Assembly (NCBI GenBank): GCA_964621185.1 | Contig: CAZULM010000002.1 | Span: 124,001-188,000 of the forward strand | Length of the DNA stretch: 64,000 nucleotides | Direction: 5' to 3' | Source: M3007 sp964621185 | GTDB taxonomy: Bacteria; Bacteroidota; Bacteroidia; Chitinophagales; Saprospiraceae | Part shown: piece after piece, positions 1 through 8,509 of the stretch | Position numbering within the stretch: the stretch's first letter is position 1 | How the letters are laid out: each line of letters begins with the position of its first letter | Notes under the pieces: model-generated | Databases searched by the model: none | The model's input: only the letters and a program-made list of their open reading frames with translations | Told to the model about the DNA's origin: nothing | Made by a program: the position numbers and the translations under genes

Positions 1-9
1 CTAGTTTGT

Positions 10-345
10 ATGATTCAGATCAGTGTTAAATCCCTTCATTTTCACGCAGACGCGAAACTTCTGGAGTTCATCGAGAAAAAACTGGGCCGATTGGGGCGCT
101 ATTTCGACAGGCCGGTAGAAGCAGAGGTGCACTTGAAACTTCAAGACACAGGAGGCAAAATCCATGAAAAGATCACAGAGGTGAAACTCCACGTGCCCGG
201 CGGCTGGTTGATGGACAAAAAAACGGGCCGGACTTTCGAAGCTGCCATTTCAGCCTCCTCCGATACCCTCAAGCGCCAATTGGTGCGGCACAAGGAAAAA
301 GGGGCCAGCTTCCTGCCGAGAGACCAGCGCGATTTGGTGGCATAA
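10..345 (+). CDS. hpf: HPF/RaiA-type ribosome hibernation factor, short form
   Basis: 111-residue protein of the sigma-54 modulation / S30EA family, which binds the 30S decoding region of idle ribosomes and blocks translation in stationary phase or stress. The start MIQISVKSLHFHADAKLLEFIEKK matches the usual N-terminal strand plus first helix, and the middle holds the EAEVHLKLQ and ITEVKLHVPGG strands. It ends with a short basic tail and lacks the C-terminal dimerisation domain of long HPF, so it is a short-type protein. The ATG lies nine bases from the window edge, so a slightly longer upstream start cannot be excluded. A strong terminator follows the stop codon. Family assignment is from sequence pattern; function is family knowledge. 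Confidence 0.88.
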   Translation: MIQISVKSLHFHADAKLLEFIEKKLGRLGRYFDRPVEAEVHLKLQDTGGKIHEKITEVKLHVPGGWLMDKKTGRTFEAAISASSDTLKRQLVRHKEKGASFLPRDQRDLVA

Positions 346-375
346 GCAGGAGTTCTTGGAAAAAATTGAAATTTT

Positions 376-409
376 GAGCCATCCCAGCATCGGGATGGCT
401 CTTTTTTTT
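376..409 (+). terminator. Rho-independent terminator of hpf
   Basis: A perfect 10-bp stem GAGCCATCCC / GGGATGGCTC (376-385 with 392-401) with a 6-nt loop is followed by eight T (402-409). It sits 31 bp after the hpf stop and touches the stop codon of the convergent PIG-L gene, so it separates the two transcription units. Confidence 0.9.
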
Positions 410-2904
410 CACCTTCCCAACGACAACAAATTTGCGAACAAACGGTATGCCCCCGGTACCCCCGCCGGCAATTCCCGGAAAAACGAAATGCCCGTATAAA
501 CGTAGTGCCCCTTGCCGTATTTGGCCACCAGCAGCGAGCCATCCGCCGCTTTTTCGCCGGGGTCGTTCATGGAGAGCGGAGCCTCGAAAGCAGGGTCCCA
601 CTCGCTTGGGAAGTACAATCCGCGCTCCTGTACCCAGCCATTGAAGTCCTTGGCACTGAGCTTGTTGGGCTGGTTGAGCACGCTGTGTTCGGGCAATTTG
701 AAGCGCACTTCAGCAGATTCATCCGTCACCCGGGCGCGGGAAATTTTAAGCGGGAAAGGCGCGAGCTTGTCGGCATCCACCACGATCTCCCCGCTGGTGT
801 TGTACTGCACGATCAAGGTGCCGCCGGCCTTGACATAATCGAGCAAATGCTGCTGGCGGAAAGCGAGCCCGTCCTTGGTGTTGTAGGCGCGGATGCCCAT
901 CACGACGGCATCGAATTTTTGAAGGTTGGAAAGCTCCAGGTCCTGCTCGGTCAGCAGGGTGACGTTGCAGCCCATTTGCGCCAGGGCAGCTGGCACATCG
1001 TCGCCGGCGCCCATAAAATAGCCGATGTTTTTGGCTTTTACCTGCAAGTCGAAACGGGCTGCATGGGCCGTGGCGGGCAACAACACGCTTTGCTGCGGTA
1101 TATGGTCGTATTTGATGCTGACTAACCGGGAGGTGTAAATCTTCCCGTCCACTTCTGCGTAAGCGCTCAACGTGGCCACCGAGCTGCTGTCTGGGGCCTC
1201 TATGCGGAACGTGAAGGTTTTTTCTTCCCCTTTTTTGGCAAATTCAAAAGGAGCGTGCGCGGCTGCTGTCACCCAGCGTTTTCCGGGCGCCAACGCCATG
1301 GCCTTGCCCTTTACGTTGTCGCGGCCCGCTTTCACGCGGATCGTTACATCCAGCTTGTTTTTGGTGAACAAATACGAAGACTCCGTGAACTCCACAAAAA
1401 CCGGGGGCAGCACCTCAAAAGGCCGCCAGACTTCCCCAATGGCCGGTTCGCCGGTTTTCCAGGCAACATCGGTTTCGTACTCCAGCGGGATGCCGTTGAC
1501 GGTGAGGCCCCAACGCACTTTGGCATAGCGCGGGGTTTCGGGCAGGCCGCGCAGTTCCTGTTTCGGCACGTGGTACATGCCCAGAGAGGCAGCATCGTTG
1601 AGCCAATACGGGGCTGTGAAAGGGGCGTTTTCAGGAATGGCCACCGTTTTTGAGAGCACCCAGCCTTTGTTGGTCTCCAAAGCTTGGGCGCTGAGGGTAT
1701 CGAACAAGCCGGGCAGGATGCTTACCTGGGTCAGCACGACCTGGCTGCCGGCAGCCCGGCTGATGCATTCCAGGCGGAGCTTTACCTTGTCGCCCGGCGT
1801 AGCCGTAGGGTCGTCGCTCGTCGCTTCCAGGTATAACCCGAGGCAGCCGCGGATCACCGTTTTTATTTCTTCCAGTTTTTTGTCGCGCCAAACCCCTGCG
1901 GGCAATGCCCTGATCATTTGCATGGCTTTCAGCAAGTCGGGGACGGATGCTGCGGGGTTGTCTGGCCGAAAGTTTTGTTCCACCTTGGCCAGCAGCTTCC
2001 CGATAGGCTTACCACCTTCCACCCGGCTCCAGCTGGTGTTGACGCCCTGGAAAATGTCCTGGTTGGCGGGCCTTTCGCCTTTCAAAAAATCGAGGTACTC
2101 CACCGCCGAGCCGCGGCTGCTGAGCATTCCAAAGCCCTGGCAACGGTGCATGGAGCGGCTTTCGGCGGCGATCTCCCCGTTGCTCTTGCCTTTTAAGGGC
2201 AGCCAAACGCCCATGTCTATGGGCCACAGACTGCTTTTGTCGGCCTTTTGGAATGCTTCCTGGCTGCCGTAGAACCACCAGGAAGTGTTGAAAAACTGCC
2301 GGCGCGGCTGCCAGGGCTGCACCATTGTCAGTTGCTCGGGATAAACGTCGGCCCTTCCTGCCAGGTCGAAAGCCTCCGCCGCGAGCATGGCCGAGGCAGT
2401 GTGGTGACCGTGGGTGTCAAATTTCTTGTCGTTGGAAAAACGGTTGATGACCACATCGGGCTGCACCTTGCGGAATGCCCAAACGACATCCGACAGCACC
2501 TCTTCCTTGTTCCATATCTCCAGGGTTTCGTCCGGGTTCTTGGAGTAGCCGAAGTCGTTGGCACGGGTGAAAAGCTGCTTGCCGCCGTCCACAGAACGCG
2601 CCATCAGCAGCTCCTGGGTGCGCAACACGCCCAGCAGTTCCCGTATTTCGGTGCCGATGAGGTTTTGCCCGCCGTCGCCGCGGGTGAGAGAGAGGTAGGT
2701 GACATCGTAAAGCTTTTCGTTGCGCAGGTAGCTGATCATACGCGTATTCTCGTCGTCGGGATGCGCAGCGACGTACAGCACCGAGCCCAGCACATTGAGC
2801 TTTTTGACCGCCATTTGTAGGTCGGCAGCATTGGGCTTGGCCGGCTTTTGGGCGAATAGGGAAAGTGGTAGGAGGAGGAGGAGGAGAACTGAGGATTTGT
2901 TCAT
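409..2904 (-). CDS. Secreted PIG-L (LmbE-like) family deacetylase
   Basis: 831-residue protein. An N-terminal signal peptide (Lys3-Ser-rich start, then a Leu run ending LSLFAQ, about residues 1-19) directs export. The PIG-L domain follows: AAHPDDEN at about 46-53 is the zinc-binding AHPDD motif, and HGHHTAS at about 165 gives the second His. Family members are zinc N-deacetylases acting on GlcNAc-type substrates. The domain ends near residue 260; the remaining 550 residues hold Ig-like and a GATase-like region (YDAVVMGIRAYN... and a C-terminal GKGHYVYTGISFFRELP motif) as in large Bacteroidota PIG-L proteins. The natural substrate is unknown. It is monocistronic, convergent with hpf. Confidence 0.82.
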   Translation of the reverse strand: MNKSSVLLLLLLPLSLFAQKPAKPNAADLQMAVKKLNVLGSVLYVAAHPDDENTRMISYLRNEKLYDVTYLSLTRGDGGQNLIGTEIRELLGVLRTQELLMARSVDGGKQLFTRANDFGYSKNPDETLEIWNKEEVLSDVVWAFRKVQPDVVINRFSNDKKFDTHGHHTASAMLAAEAFDLAGRADVYPEQLTMVQPWQPRRQFFNTSWWFYGSQEAFQKADKSSLWPIDMGVWLPLKGKSNGEIAAESRSMHRCQGFGMLSSRGSAVEYLDFLKGERPANQDIFQGVNTSWSRVEGGKPIGKLLAKVEQNFRPDNPAASVPDLLKAMQMIRALPAGVWRDKKLEEIKTVIRGCLGLYLEATSDDPTATPGDKVKLRLECISRAAGSQVVLTQVSILPGLFDTLSAQALETNKGWVLSKTVAIPENAPFTAPYWLNDAASLGMYHVPKQELRGLPETPRYAKVRWGLTVNGIPLEYETDVAWKTGEPAIGEVWRPFEVLPPVFVEFTESSYLFTKNKLDVTIRVKAGRDNVKGKAMALAPGKRWVTAAAHAPFEFAKKGEEKTFTFRIEAPDSSSVATLSAYAEVDGKIYTSRLVSIKYDHIPQQSVLLPATAHAARFDLQVKAKNIGYFMGAGDDVPAALAQMGCNVTLLTEQDLELSNLQKFDAVVMGIRAYNTKDGLAFRQQHLLDYVKAGGTLIVQYNTSGEIVVDADKLAPFPLKISRARVTDESAEVRFKLPEHSVLNQPNKLSAKDFNGWVQERGLYFPSEWDPAFEAPLSMNDPGEKAADGSLLVAKYGKGHYVYTGISFFRELPAGVPGAYRLFANLLSLGR

Positions 2905-3027
2905 GATACGGTTGACGGTTTCCCCGCCGCAGTTTTAGGCCAGGCGGGTTGTTTGTATTAGGCGTAAGCAACCCAAAAATACAGCCTTTTTGTTTCAGGC
3001 ATTTGCAAGTTCAAAATATTCTTCTTT

Positions 3028-3046
3028 ACTTTGTGGCTTAAAGTAC
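3028..3046. promoter_or_regulatory. Putative operator ACTTT-N7-AAAGT overlapping promoter of the 3053 gene
   Basis: Arms ACTTT (3028-3032) and AAAGT (3040-3044) are separated by 7 bp; the flanking bases extend it to TACTTT/AAAGTA. The left arm overlaps an ACTTTG stretch resembling a degenerate Bacteroidota -7 element, and the site ends 7 bp before the start codon. An almost identical site precedes creD at 3992-4010, so it is likely bound by the winged-helix regulator encoded between them (inference). Confidence 0.5.
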
Positions 3047-3052
3047 TTTATA

Positions 3053-3679
3053 ATGGATGCCAACAAGTCTTTAGACGACCTTTCCCAGATTCGCTCCATC
3101 ATGGAGCGTTCCAAAAAATACCTTTCCCTGAGCCCCTGGGCGGCCATCATGGCGGGGGTGTACGCGCTTTTGGGCGCAGGGTTTGTGTATTGGCGGGTGT
3201 ATTATTCCCCTGAAGTGCTGTATGCGCAAATTCGGGAAGGCGGTTATTCCGCAGCCCTGATGATGTTCCTGACAGTTGCGGTGGCAGTATTTGTGCTGGC
3301 AGGCGGCACTGCCCTGTTGCTGAATTACCGCAAAGCCTCCAAAGCCGGCGAAAAACTGTGGTCGAAAACGGCGACGCGCCTCGCGGTCAATTTCGCCATA
3401 CCCTTGCTGGCAGGCGGCATCTTCGTGCTTATCCTTTTTTTCCGGGGCTATTACAGTCTGTTGGCCGCTTCTACCCTTATTTTTTATGGCCTGGCCTTGC
3501 TGAATGCGGTCAATTTCACCTTCACCGATATCCGGAATCTGGGCATTTCTGAAATTGTGATCGGCTTGTTGGCCGGGCTTTTCCCGGGTAAGGGCCTGTT
3601 CTTTTGGGCCATCGGTTTTGGTGGGCTGCACATCGTTTACGGCATCCTGATGTACTGGAAATACGAGCGAAAGTCATGA
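3053..3679 (+). CDS. Multi-pass membrane protein of unknown function, co-transcribed with a winged-helix regulator
   Basis: 208 residues with four hydrophobic segments near residues 27-50, 70-95, 115-140 and 145-190. No catalytic motif is recognised. The start chosen is the ATG at 3053 (MDANKSLDDLSQIRS), because the upstream in-frame extension would cover the promoter/operator. The cytoplasmic N terminus starts with a short acidic helix. The stop overlaps the start of the downstream regulator by ATGA, which indicates translational coupling; the same membrane protein / HTH / creD order is common in Bacteroidota genomes (recalled, not checked). Probably a sensor or partner for the regulator, but this is inference. 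Confidence 0.75.
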   Translation: MDANKSLDDLSQIRSIMERSKKYLSLSPWAAIMAGVYALLGAGFVYWRVYYSPEVLYAQIREGGYSAALMMFLTVAVAVFVLAGGTALLLNYRKASKAGEKLWSKTATRLAVNFAIPLLAGGIFVLILFFRGYYSLLAASTLIFYGLALLNAVNFTFTDIRNLGISEIVIGLLAGLFPGKGLFFWAIGFGGLHIVYGILMYWKYERKS

Positions 3680-3975
3680 AACATCCCATACAGACATTCA
3701 ACAAGGCTTTCGAAAACCGCATCAGGCTGGGCATCATGTCGGCCCTGTCGGTGAATGACTACGTGGATTTCAACAGCCTGAAAGAATTGCTGGACGTGAC
3801 GGATGGCAACCTCGCCGGGCATACCCGCGCGCTGGAGGAACTGGCCTATATCCAAATGGAAAAAACGTTCATCGGCCGCAAGCCCAATACCCGATACAGC
3901 ATTACCGCCGAAGGCAGGGCTGCTTTTGAACTGCATTTGCGCGCATTGGAAAAAATTGTGAAGGGCGATTTTTGA
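3676..3975 (+). CDS. Winged-helix transcriptional regulator (HTH_34-like)
   Basis: 99 residues that form little more than one winged helix-turn-helix: NRIRLGIMSALSVNDYVDF (first helix), SLKELLDVTDGNLAGHTRALEELAYIQ (HTH) and a wing FIGRKPNTRYSIT followed by the closing helix. This is the typical composition of small ArsR/MarR-like regulators of the type linked to creD. The ATG at 3676 overlaps the preceding TGA (ATGA). It most likely represses its own operon and creD through the ACTTT-N7-AAAGT sites at 3028 and 3992; no effector-binding domain is visible, so the signal may come through the membrane partner. Confidence 0.85.
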   Translation: MKHPIQTFNKAFENRIRLGIMSALSVNDYVDFNSLKELLDVTDGNLAGHTRALEELAYIQMEKTFIGRKPNTRYSITAEGRAAFELHLRALEKIVKGDF

Positions 3976-3991
3976 TTTTTTTTGCCCATTC

Positions 3992-4010
3992 ACTTTGTCT
4001 CATAAAGTAC
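3992..4010. promoter_or_regulatory. Putative operator ACTTT-N7-AAAGT upstream of creD
   Basis: ACTTT (3992-3996), 7-bp spacer, AAAGT (4004-4008), then AC. It matches the site at 3028-3046 in both arms, in the spacer length and in the trailing AC; the spacer also shares GT at its start. It lies between the regulator stop and the creD start codon (21 bp downstream). Confidence 0.5.
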
Positions 4011-4030
4011 ACTGTCAAACAAATTTTTAA

Positions 4031-5452
4031 ATGAACATGGAAAATCACGAATCTTCTGCATTGAGCCGCTTTGGCTCCTGGGTAAAAAATTCCCTACTCG
4101 TAAAACTCGGCGCCATCGGCTTCCTAACCCTTTTCTTGTTAATCCCCAACTCCATGATCCAGGGGCTCATTTATGAACGCCAGGGCCGCCTCAACGATGC
4201 CATGCGCGATGTAAGCACTTCCTGGGGCAGCGCCCAAACCGTCATCGGCCCGGTTTTGAGCGTCCCTTTTTCGGAATGGACGCAATTGCAAGACGGCAAA
4301 AAAGTGGAGACTATCCGAACCGCCTATTTTTTGCCCCTGGCGCTGCAAGTGGATGGAAAGGTCAATCCTGAAATCCGAAAACGCGGCATCTACCAAATCG
4401 TGCTGTACCAATCGGAGCTGAACATCAGCGGCAAGTTCAGCAAGCCCGACTTTGCTGCCCTGCACATCCTGCCGGAAGACGTGCACTGGGATCAGGCGAA
4501 GCTCTCGCTGGGCCTGACAGGCATGTCGGGCATTAAAAACATCATCAACCTCGATTGGTCGGGCACGAGCACCCGGCTGGAGCCCGGCACTGCGAACGCC
4601 GCAGTGTTGCCTTCGGGGGTCAGCAATGCCGTGGCCTTGTCGCCCGACCAGGAAGATTACAGCTTCAAACTGGCGCTCAAACTGAATGGCTCCGGGTTCC
4701 TGAAATTTGAGCCGGTGGGCAAAGAGACCAAGGTGGCCCTGGCATCCAGCTGGCCTTCCCCCAGCTTTGAAGGCGATTTTTTGCCCGATGAGCGGACGGT
4801 TTCCAATGCCGGTTTCCAGGCTTCCTGGACGGTGCTCGACCTGAACCGCAACTACCCGCAGCAGTGGAAAGACCAGGATTATAGCTTCCGGAACAGCGGC
4901 AACAGCCCCGCCTACGTGGCCGAGCAGTCGTATCGGGCGGGCGGAGTTGTCAACCAGCCCAGCTCCAGCTTCGGTGTTCGCCTGATACAAACGGTGGACG
5001 AGTACGCCAAAACCGACCGCTCTTCCAAGTACGCCATCCTGGTAATCGGGCTCACGTTTTTGATCTATTTCTTTTTTGAAACCCTGCGCAAATTCCACAT
5101 CCACCCCTTCCAATACCTTTTGGTAGGCCTGGCTTTGAGCGTTTTTTACCTGTTGCTCTTGTCTCTTTCGGAACATTTGGGCTTCAACAAAGCGTATTTC
5201 GCAGCAGCGGGCGTCACCATTGGGCTCATAACTATGTATAGCGCCGGGGTGTTTAAAATCAGGCGGCTGGTGCTGCAGTTGTTTTTGTTGCTCACCCTGA
5301 TTTACGCCTTCATTTTCATTGTGTTGCAATTGGAAGATTATGCCTTGTTGGCGGGCAGCATCGGCATATTCGCGGCGCTGGCAGCGGTGATGTTTTATTC
5401 CCGAAACGTCGATTGGTACAACCTGTCGCGCGATGATACACCAGCATCCTAA
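4031..5452 (+). CDS. creD: Inner membrane protein CreD
   Basis: 473 residues. The N terminus LGAIGFLTLFLLIPNSMIQGLIYERQGR (TM helix about 25-45 followed by the I..R..R..EA/DA motif) and the following SWGSAQTVIGPVLSVPF are diagnostic of CreD. A large periplasmic domain spans about 50-330, then a C-terminal bundle of five or six TM helices (about 332-460). CreD belongs to an envelope stress regulon in enterobacteria (CreBC); in Bacteroidota it pairs with a small HTH regulator instead, as here. The exact biochemical role is unknown. Two ATG codons (MNMENHE) are possible; the first is used. Confidence 0.9.
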   Translation: MNMENHESSALSRFGSWVKNSLLVKLGAIGFLTLFLLIPNSMIQGLIYERQGRLNDAMRDVSTSWGSAQTVIGPVLSVPFSEWTQLQDGKKVETIRTAYFLPLALQVDGKVNPEIRKRGIYQIVLYQSELNISGKFSKPDFAALHILPEDVHWDQAKLSLGLTGMSGIKNIINLDWSGTSTRLEPGTANAAVLPSGVSNAVALSPDQEDYSFKLALKLNGSGFLKFEPVGKETKVALASSWPSPSFEGDFLPDERTVSNAGFQASWTVLDLNRNYPQQWKDQDYSFRNSGNSPAYVAEQSYRAGGVVNQPSSSFGVRLIQTVDEYAKTDRSSKYAILVIGLTFLIYFFFETLRKFHIHPFQYLLVGLALSVFYLLLLSLSEHLGFNKAYFAAAGVTIGLITMYSAGVFKIRRLVLQLFLLLTLIYAFIFIVLQLEDYALLAGSIGIFAALAAVMFYSRNVDWYNLSRDDTPAS

Positions 5453-5530
5453 GCCTTTCCTAATAATTTCAGGGCGAGTGTAGCACTACTTTTGCTTTCA
5501 ACGAAAGGAACATTCTAAATCGTTGACGGT

Positions 5531-6001
5531 ATGGACTACATCATCAAAAAATGGAAAGGCAGTACACAAACATTCAGCTTCAATGGGTTTTATGTCCAGT
5601 TTAGCACCCGGTTGGAGGAATACGGAATCGTGCTGATGCGCGTGGCATTGGCGATTGTTTTTGTGTGGTTTGGCGCGTTGAAATTGGCAGGCATGAGCCC
5701 GGCACAGGAACTGGTGGAACGGACGATTTACTGGATTCCAGCAAAAATATTCATGCCCTTCCTGGGCTGCTGGGAAGTCGCCATCGGCCTGGGTTTGCTC
5801 ATAAAGCGCTTTATTCCATACACCATCGTATTGCTGCTGTTGCACATGGTCGGCACCTTTTTGCCGATGTTCATCTTGCCGGATGTTTGTTTTGATGCCT
5901 TTCCATTTTGCCCGTCCTTAGAGGGCCAGTATATTTTGAAAAACCTGGTGCTGGTGGCGGGAGCCCTGTCGGTGGCGGGCCGGTACCGGACGGAATCGTG
6001 A
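5531..6001 (+). CDS. DoxX / DUF417-like integral membrane protein
   Basis: 156 residues with four predicted TM helices (about 38-57, 76-96, 98-118, 130-148). The segment MRVALAIVFVWFGALKLAGMSPAQE and the WEVAIGLGLL motif match DoxX-type and YkgB (DUF417) proteins, which have been linked to redox or chlorine stress tolerance. A TACTTTTG element about 40 bp upstream (5488 region) could be its -7 box, so it probably has its own promoter, although it follows creD by only 78 bp. Precise function unknown. Confidence 0.75.
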   Translation: MDYIIKKWKGSTQTFSFNGFYVQFSTRLEEYGIVLMRVALAIVFVWFGALKLAGMSPAQELVERTIYWIPAKIFMPFLGCWEVAIGLGLLIKRFIPYTIVLLLLHMVGTFLPMFILPDVCFDAFPFCPSLEGQYILKNLVLVAGALSVAGRYRTES

Positions 6002-6007
6002 TTTTTT

Positions 6008-6082
6008 CTACAAAGGTTAGACCTCTCCGAGGTCTCGTAGCAACTTTGACGATTTGACCTCGGAGAGGTCTAATATTTGTAG
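6008..6082. repeat. 27-bp inverted repeat hairpin built of nested palindromes
   Basis: The arms 6008-6034 and 6056-6082 match in 25 of 27 positions when inverted, with a 21-nt loop. Each arm itself contains a palindrome GACCTC-3-GAGGTC. A third partial unit with the same AGACCTCGGAG core and trailing TAATATTT lies at 6107-6130. It fills the gap between two convergent genes; it may work as a terminator or be an interspersed palindromic repeat. Confidence 0.8.
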
Positions 6083-6106
6083 AAATGGTTGGTAAGCATG
6101 GTTACC

Positions 6107-6130
6107 AGACCTCGGAGGGGTCTAATATTT
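6107..6130. repeat. Third unit of the GACCTCGGAG palindromic repeat
   Basis: This unit repeats the right arm of the 6008-6082 hairpin (core AGACCTCGGAGGGGTCTAAT, one change from the arm at 6056), followed by ATTT. It lies 24 bp before the end of the NAMPT gene. Confidence 0.7.
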
Positions 6131-6153
6131 CAACGGGAATCACCATTGATCTG

Positions 6154-7623
6154 CTAAATCACCCGCGCCCGTATTTCCCCCAGCGTTTGCTCCAGCACCA
6201 ATTCCCCGTCCTTAAACACTGTTTTCAGTTCGCCTTGCGCCTCCTCTTCCCAGGTACAGTTGTCTTGCAATTCGTAGCGGCCTGTTGTGGCATTTTTATG
6301 CACGGCCATCAGTCCCCGGGCCGATTTTTTGGCGCCATCGTCCGTTTTCGGGTCTTTGAAAATAGCGCGGCCTTCGCCATTCACTTCGCCATAGGTTGCT
6401 TTCATGGCAAAGCCAAAGGTATCGCGGGTGACGTACTCGTAGGTATAGGAGCCGATGCCGAGCACCACGTTGTAGCTGGCAAATCCCTTCTTTTTTAAGC
6501 CCTCCAAAATGGCAGATTGCCGCTCCGGCGTAATGCTGTCGCCATAAATAAGGCCGATATGCGGGTCGAGCAAGCGGTATCCGCGTTCTGTGGTGATGCC
6601 TCCGAAGGTTTCCCAAAGACATTCGATGGCGCCTTTGTGGGCGGGGCTGCCAGCGGGCTCGGCCGGGTCGCCGACGATGATTTTCACCGGATCGCCGCTG
6701 TCGGGCCGAATGACTACTTTTCCATTCCGGGCCATTATTTTGCTGCGCAGCTGGGGCAGGAATTCGGTGATGACCTGCCAAAAATCCCAGGTATCCGACA
6801 CGATGGAAACGATGCCGCTGGGGTACACTTTTTCGATCAGGTATTCGAAGGTGCCAATTTCACCGTCCTGAGTGCCCATGCACATCACGCTGTGCTCTGT
6901 GGCGGGCACGCTGCCCCCGATGAGTTCCTTGTCGCTGTCGGCGCCGTAATAGGTTTCGAGAAAATCGATGGCCGGAATGGTATCGGTGCCGCTGAAGCTC
7001 AGCAGGTGACCGGCGCCGCTCATGATCGCGTCTTCCACGCCCGACATGCCCCGGAAGGAGAAGTCGTGGCCCTGCCAGGGTACAAAGCTCAGGTCGTTCG
7101 GGGCCACGGTGTCGCGCGCGTACTGCACGAAGGTGCGCAGGTATTGGTGGGCGGTGGTGGCAGAGGTGCAGGGCTTCCACAGCACGGCGCTCATGAGTGT
7201 TTCCAGCATGTTGGTGAGCCAGAAAAATTCAGGTTTGGTGTTGCGGAGCGTCAGCATGGGCACGCGCATGGGCACGCGGCTGCCTTCGGGCAATGCCTTG
7301 ATTTCCAGGGGCAGGTAGCCCAGGTCGTGCAAGTCGGCGATGTGCTGCACGGTAATGCTGTCTTTGCCCAGGTAGTTGTTCATCCGGCGGGTGTAAAAGG
7401 CCAGCACCTCGGCTTTGGGCAGTTGAAAAAACTGCTCGTTGAACTGCCGTTGCAAATACTCTTTGATGAAGTATTGCAGCCCGAAAAACACGATTTCATC
7501 TACACCTTCCACGCGCGATTTTCGGGGTGTCAGGTTGGAGTACACCAGCGTGGTGCCTTCGGGGTATTGGAATTTGTGGCCGACTTTGTAGCCGTCTTTC
7601 AGTAAAATAGGGGAAACTTGCAT
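6154..7623 (-). CDS. nadV: Nicotinamide phosphoribosyltransferase (NAMPT/NadV)
   Basis: 489 residues, the same size as vertebrate NAMPT (491). It makes NMN from nicotinamide and PRPP, the first step of NAD salvage. Diagnostic segments are the N-terminal LLKDGYKVGHKFQYPEGT, the LLSFSGTDTIPAID stretch with Asp214 (equivalent to Asp219 of human NAMPT, which selects nicotinamide over nicotinate) and PATEHSVMC with the catalytic His244. The start is the ATG at 7623 (MQVSPILLKDGYK); an upstream in-frame extension is formed by a repeat element. The NrtR-like regulator lies 140 bp upstream on the same strand, suggesting NAD-responsive control. Confidence 0.93.
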   Translation of the reverse strand: MQVSPILLKDGYKVGHKFQYPEGTTLVYSNLTPRKSRVEGVDEIVFFGLQYFIKEYLQRQFNEQFFQLPKAEVLAFYTRRMNNYLGKDSITVQHIADLHDLGYLPLEIKALPEGSRVPMRVPMLTLRNTKPEFFWLTNMLETLMSAVLWKPCTSATTAHQYLRTFVQYARDTVAPNDLSFVPWQGHDFSFRGMSGVEDAIMSGAGHLLSFSGTDTIPAIDFLETYYGADSDKELIGGSVPATEHSVMCMGTQDGEIGTFEYLIEKVYPSGIVSIVSDTWDFWQVITEFLPQLRSKIMARNGKVVIRPDSGDPVKIIVGDPAEPAGSPAHKGAIECLWETFGGITTERGYRLLDPHIGLIYGDSITPERQSAILEGLKKKGFASYNVVLGIGSYTYEYVTRDTFGFAMKATYGEVNGEGRAIFKDPKTDDGAKKSARGLMAVHKNATTGRYELQDNCTWEEEAQGELKTVFKDGELVLEQTLGEIRARVI

Positions 7624-7652
7624 GGTGTTTGAAAGTATAGGGTGAGTGTTGA

Positions 7653-7757
7653 TATAGTCAACGCAAAGTGGTTGTGAAAATCGTGATCGCATAATCATTT
7701 GAAAATCAGATGATTTTTAATCACTCAAATCATACAAATCACTTTAATCAGAGTATA
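7653..7757 (+). repeat. TATA-bounded MITE-like element, copy A
   Basis: About 105 bp, starting TATAGTCAACGCAAAGTGG and ending AATCAGAGTATA. It is nearly identical, in the opposite orientation, to copy B at 13242-13345. With a TA target duplication the element proper is 7655-7755; both ends carry TA..T and AAAGTG at positions 11-16, forming imperfect terminal inverted repeats. It lies between the NAMPT and NrtR-like genes. Confidence 0.75.
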
Positions 7758-7763
7758 ATGGCC

Positions 7764-8456
7764 TTAGATTTTAAATTCCAGGCCGTTTTGCAGCAATTGC
7801 TGGTATTGGTTTTCGTCAAAAACAAAGAGGTCGGCTGGCCGGCGGCGTTCGTTGGAGCGGCGCACACCCACGTGTTTCAAGATGCCGAGGCCCATGATGC
7901 GCTTGTGGAAATTCCGGCGGTCGAGGGTGGTTTTCAAAATACATTCGTAGAGCGTTTGCAGTTCCGGCATGCTGAAAGGCTGGGGAAGCAGTTCGAAGCC
8001 GATGGGCTGCCACAGGACTTTACTGCGCAATCGGGCAACGGCTTTTTCAATGATGGCTGCGTGGTCGAACCCAAGCGCCGGCAATTGCTCCCAGGGCCAC
8101 CAGGCGATGTTGCTGGCTGCTTGCCCGGCAGCAATAGCGTAGTGTTCGGCATTCACCAGAGCGTAGTAAGCTACCGACAGTACCCGGCCACGGGGGTCGC
8201 GTTCGGGATCGTCGAAGGTGAAAAGTTGTTCCAGGAATACACCGCTGATACCGGCCTTGCTGCTCAACACGCGCCCGGCAGCTTGTGCACAGGTTTCATC
8301 CAGGTTGAGGAAACCACCGGGCAAGGTCCAGCTTTCGGCAAAGGGCGCTTCTTTGCGCTGCAACAGCAAGATGGACAACTGGCCCTCGGTGTATCCAAAA
8401 ATCACACAGTCCACCGTGAGTGATGGTTTGGGGTATTCGTCTAGGTGATGGTTCAT
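7764..8456 (-). CDS. nrtR: NrtR-like Nudix transcriptional regulator of NAD metabolism
   Basis: 230 residues: a Nudix fold (about 10-140) followed by a winged-helix C terminus (about 150-225). The Nudix box is recognisable (G48-x5-E54-x7-R62) but the three catalytic glutamates of REUXEE are replaced by Val63, Ser66 and Lys67, so hydrolase activity is probably lost, as in NrtR repressors that use the fold to sense ADP-ribose or NAD-related ligands. The gene sits upstream of nicotinamide phosphoribosyltransferase on the same strand, and two AT-rich palindromes lie at and above its start. Function in NAD control is inferred from family and context. Confidence 0.85.
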   Translation of the reverse strand: MNHHLDEYPKPSLTVDCVIFGYTEGQLSILLLQRKEAPFAESWTLPGGFLNLDETCAQAAGRVLSSKAGISGVFLEQLFTFDDPERDPRGRVLSVAYYALVNAEHYAIAAGQAASNIAWWPWEQLPALGFDHAAIIEKAVARLRSKVLWQPIGFELLPQPFSMPELQTLYECILKTTLDRRNFHKRIMGLGILKHVGVRRSNERRRPADLFVFDENQYQQLLQNGLEFKI

Positions 8457-8478
8457 TTTGTGTAAATTATACGCAAAT
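8457..8478. promoter_or_regulatory. Operator-like palindrome at the nrtR start (site 1)
   Basis: TTTGTGTAAATTATACGCAAAT, an imperfect palindrome beginning next to the start codon, resembles the reverse complement of site 2 at 8510-8532 (shared TTTACACAAA core). Probably an autoregulatory site (inference). Confidence 0.45.
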
Positions 8479-8509
8479 GTATGGTGCTTGAAAGCTGTGT
8501 TGCAAGTTT

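Noticed and set aside
4139..5329. Long open frame antisense to creD
   Set aside because: No recognisable motif, and the strand opposite a well-supported creD gene; open only because of codon bias.
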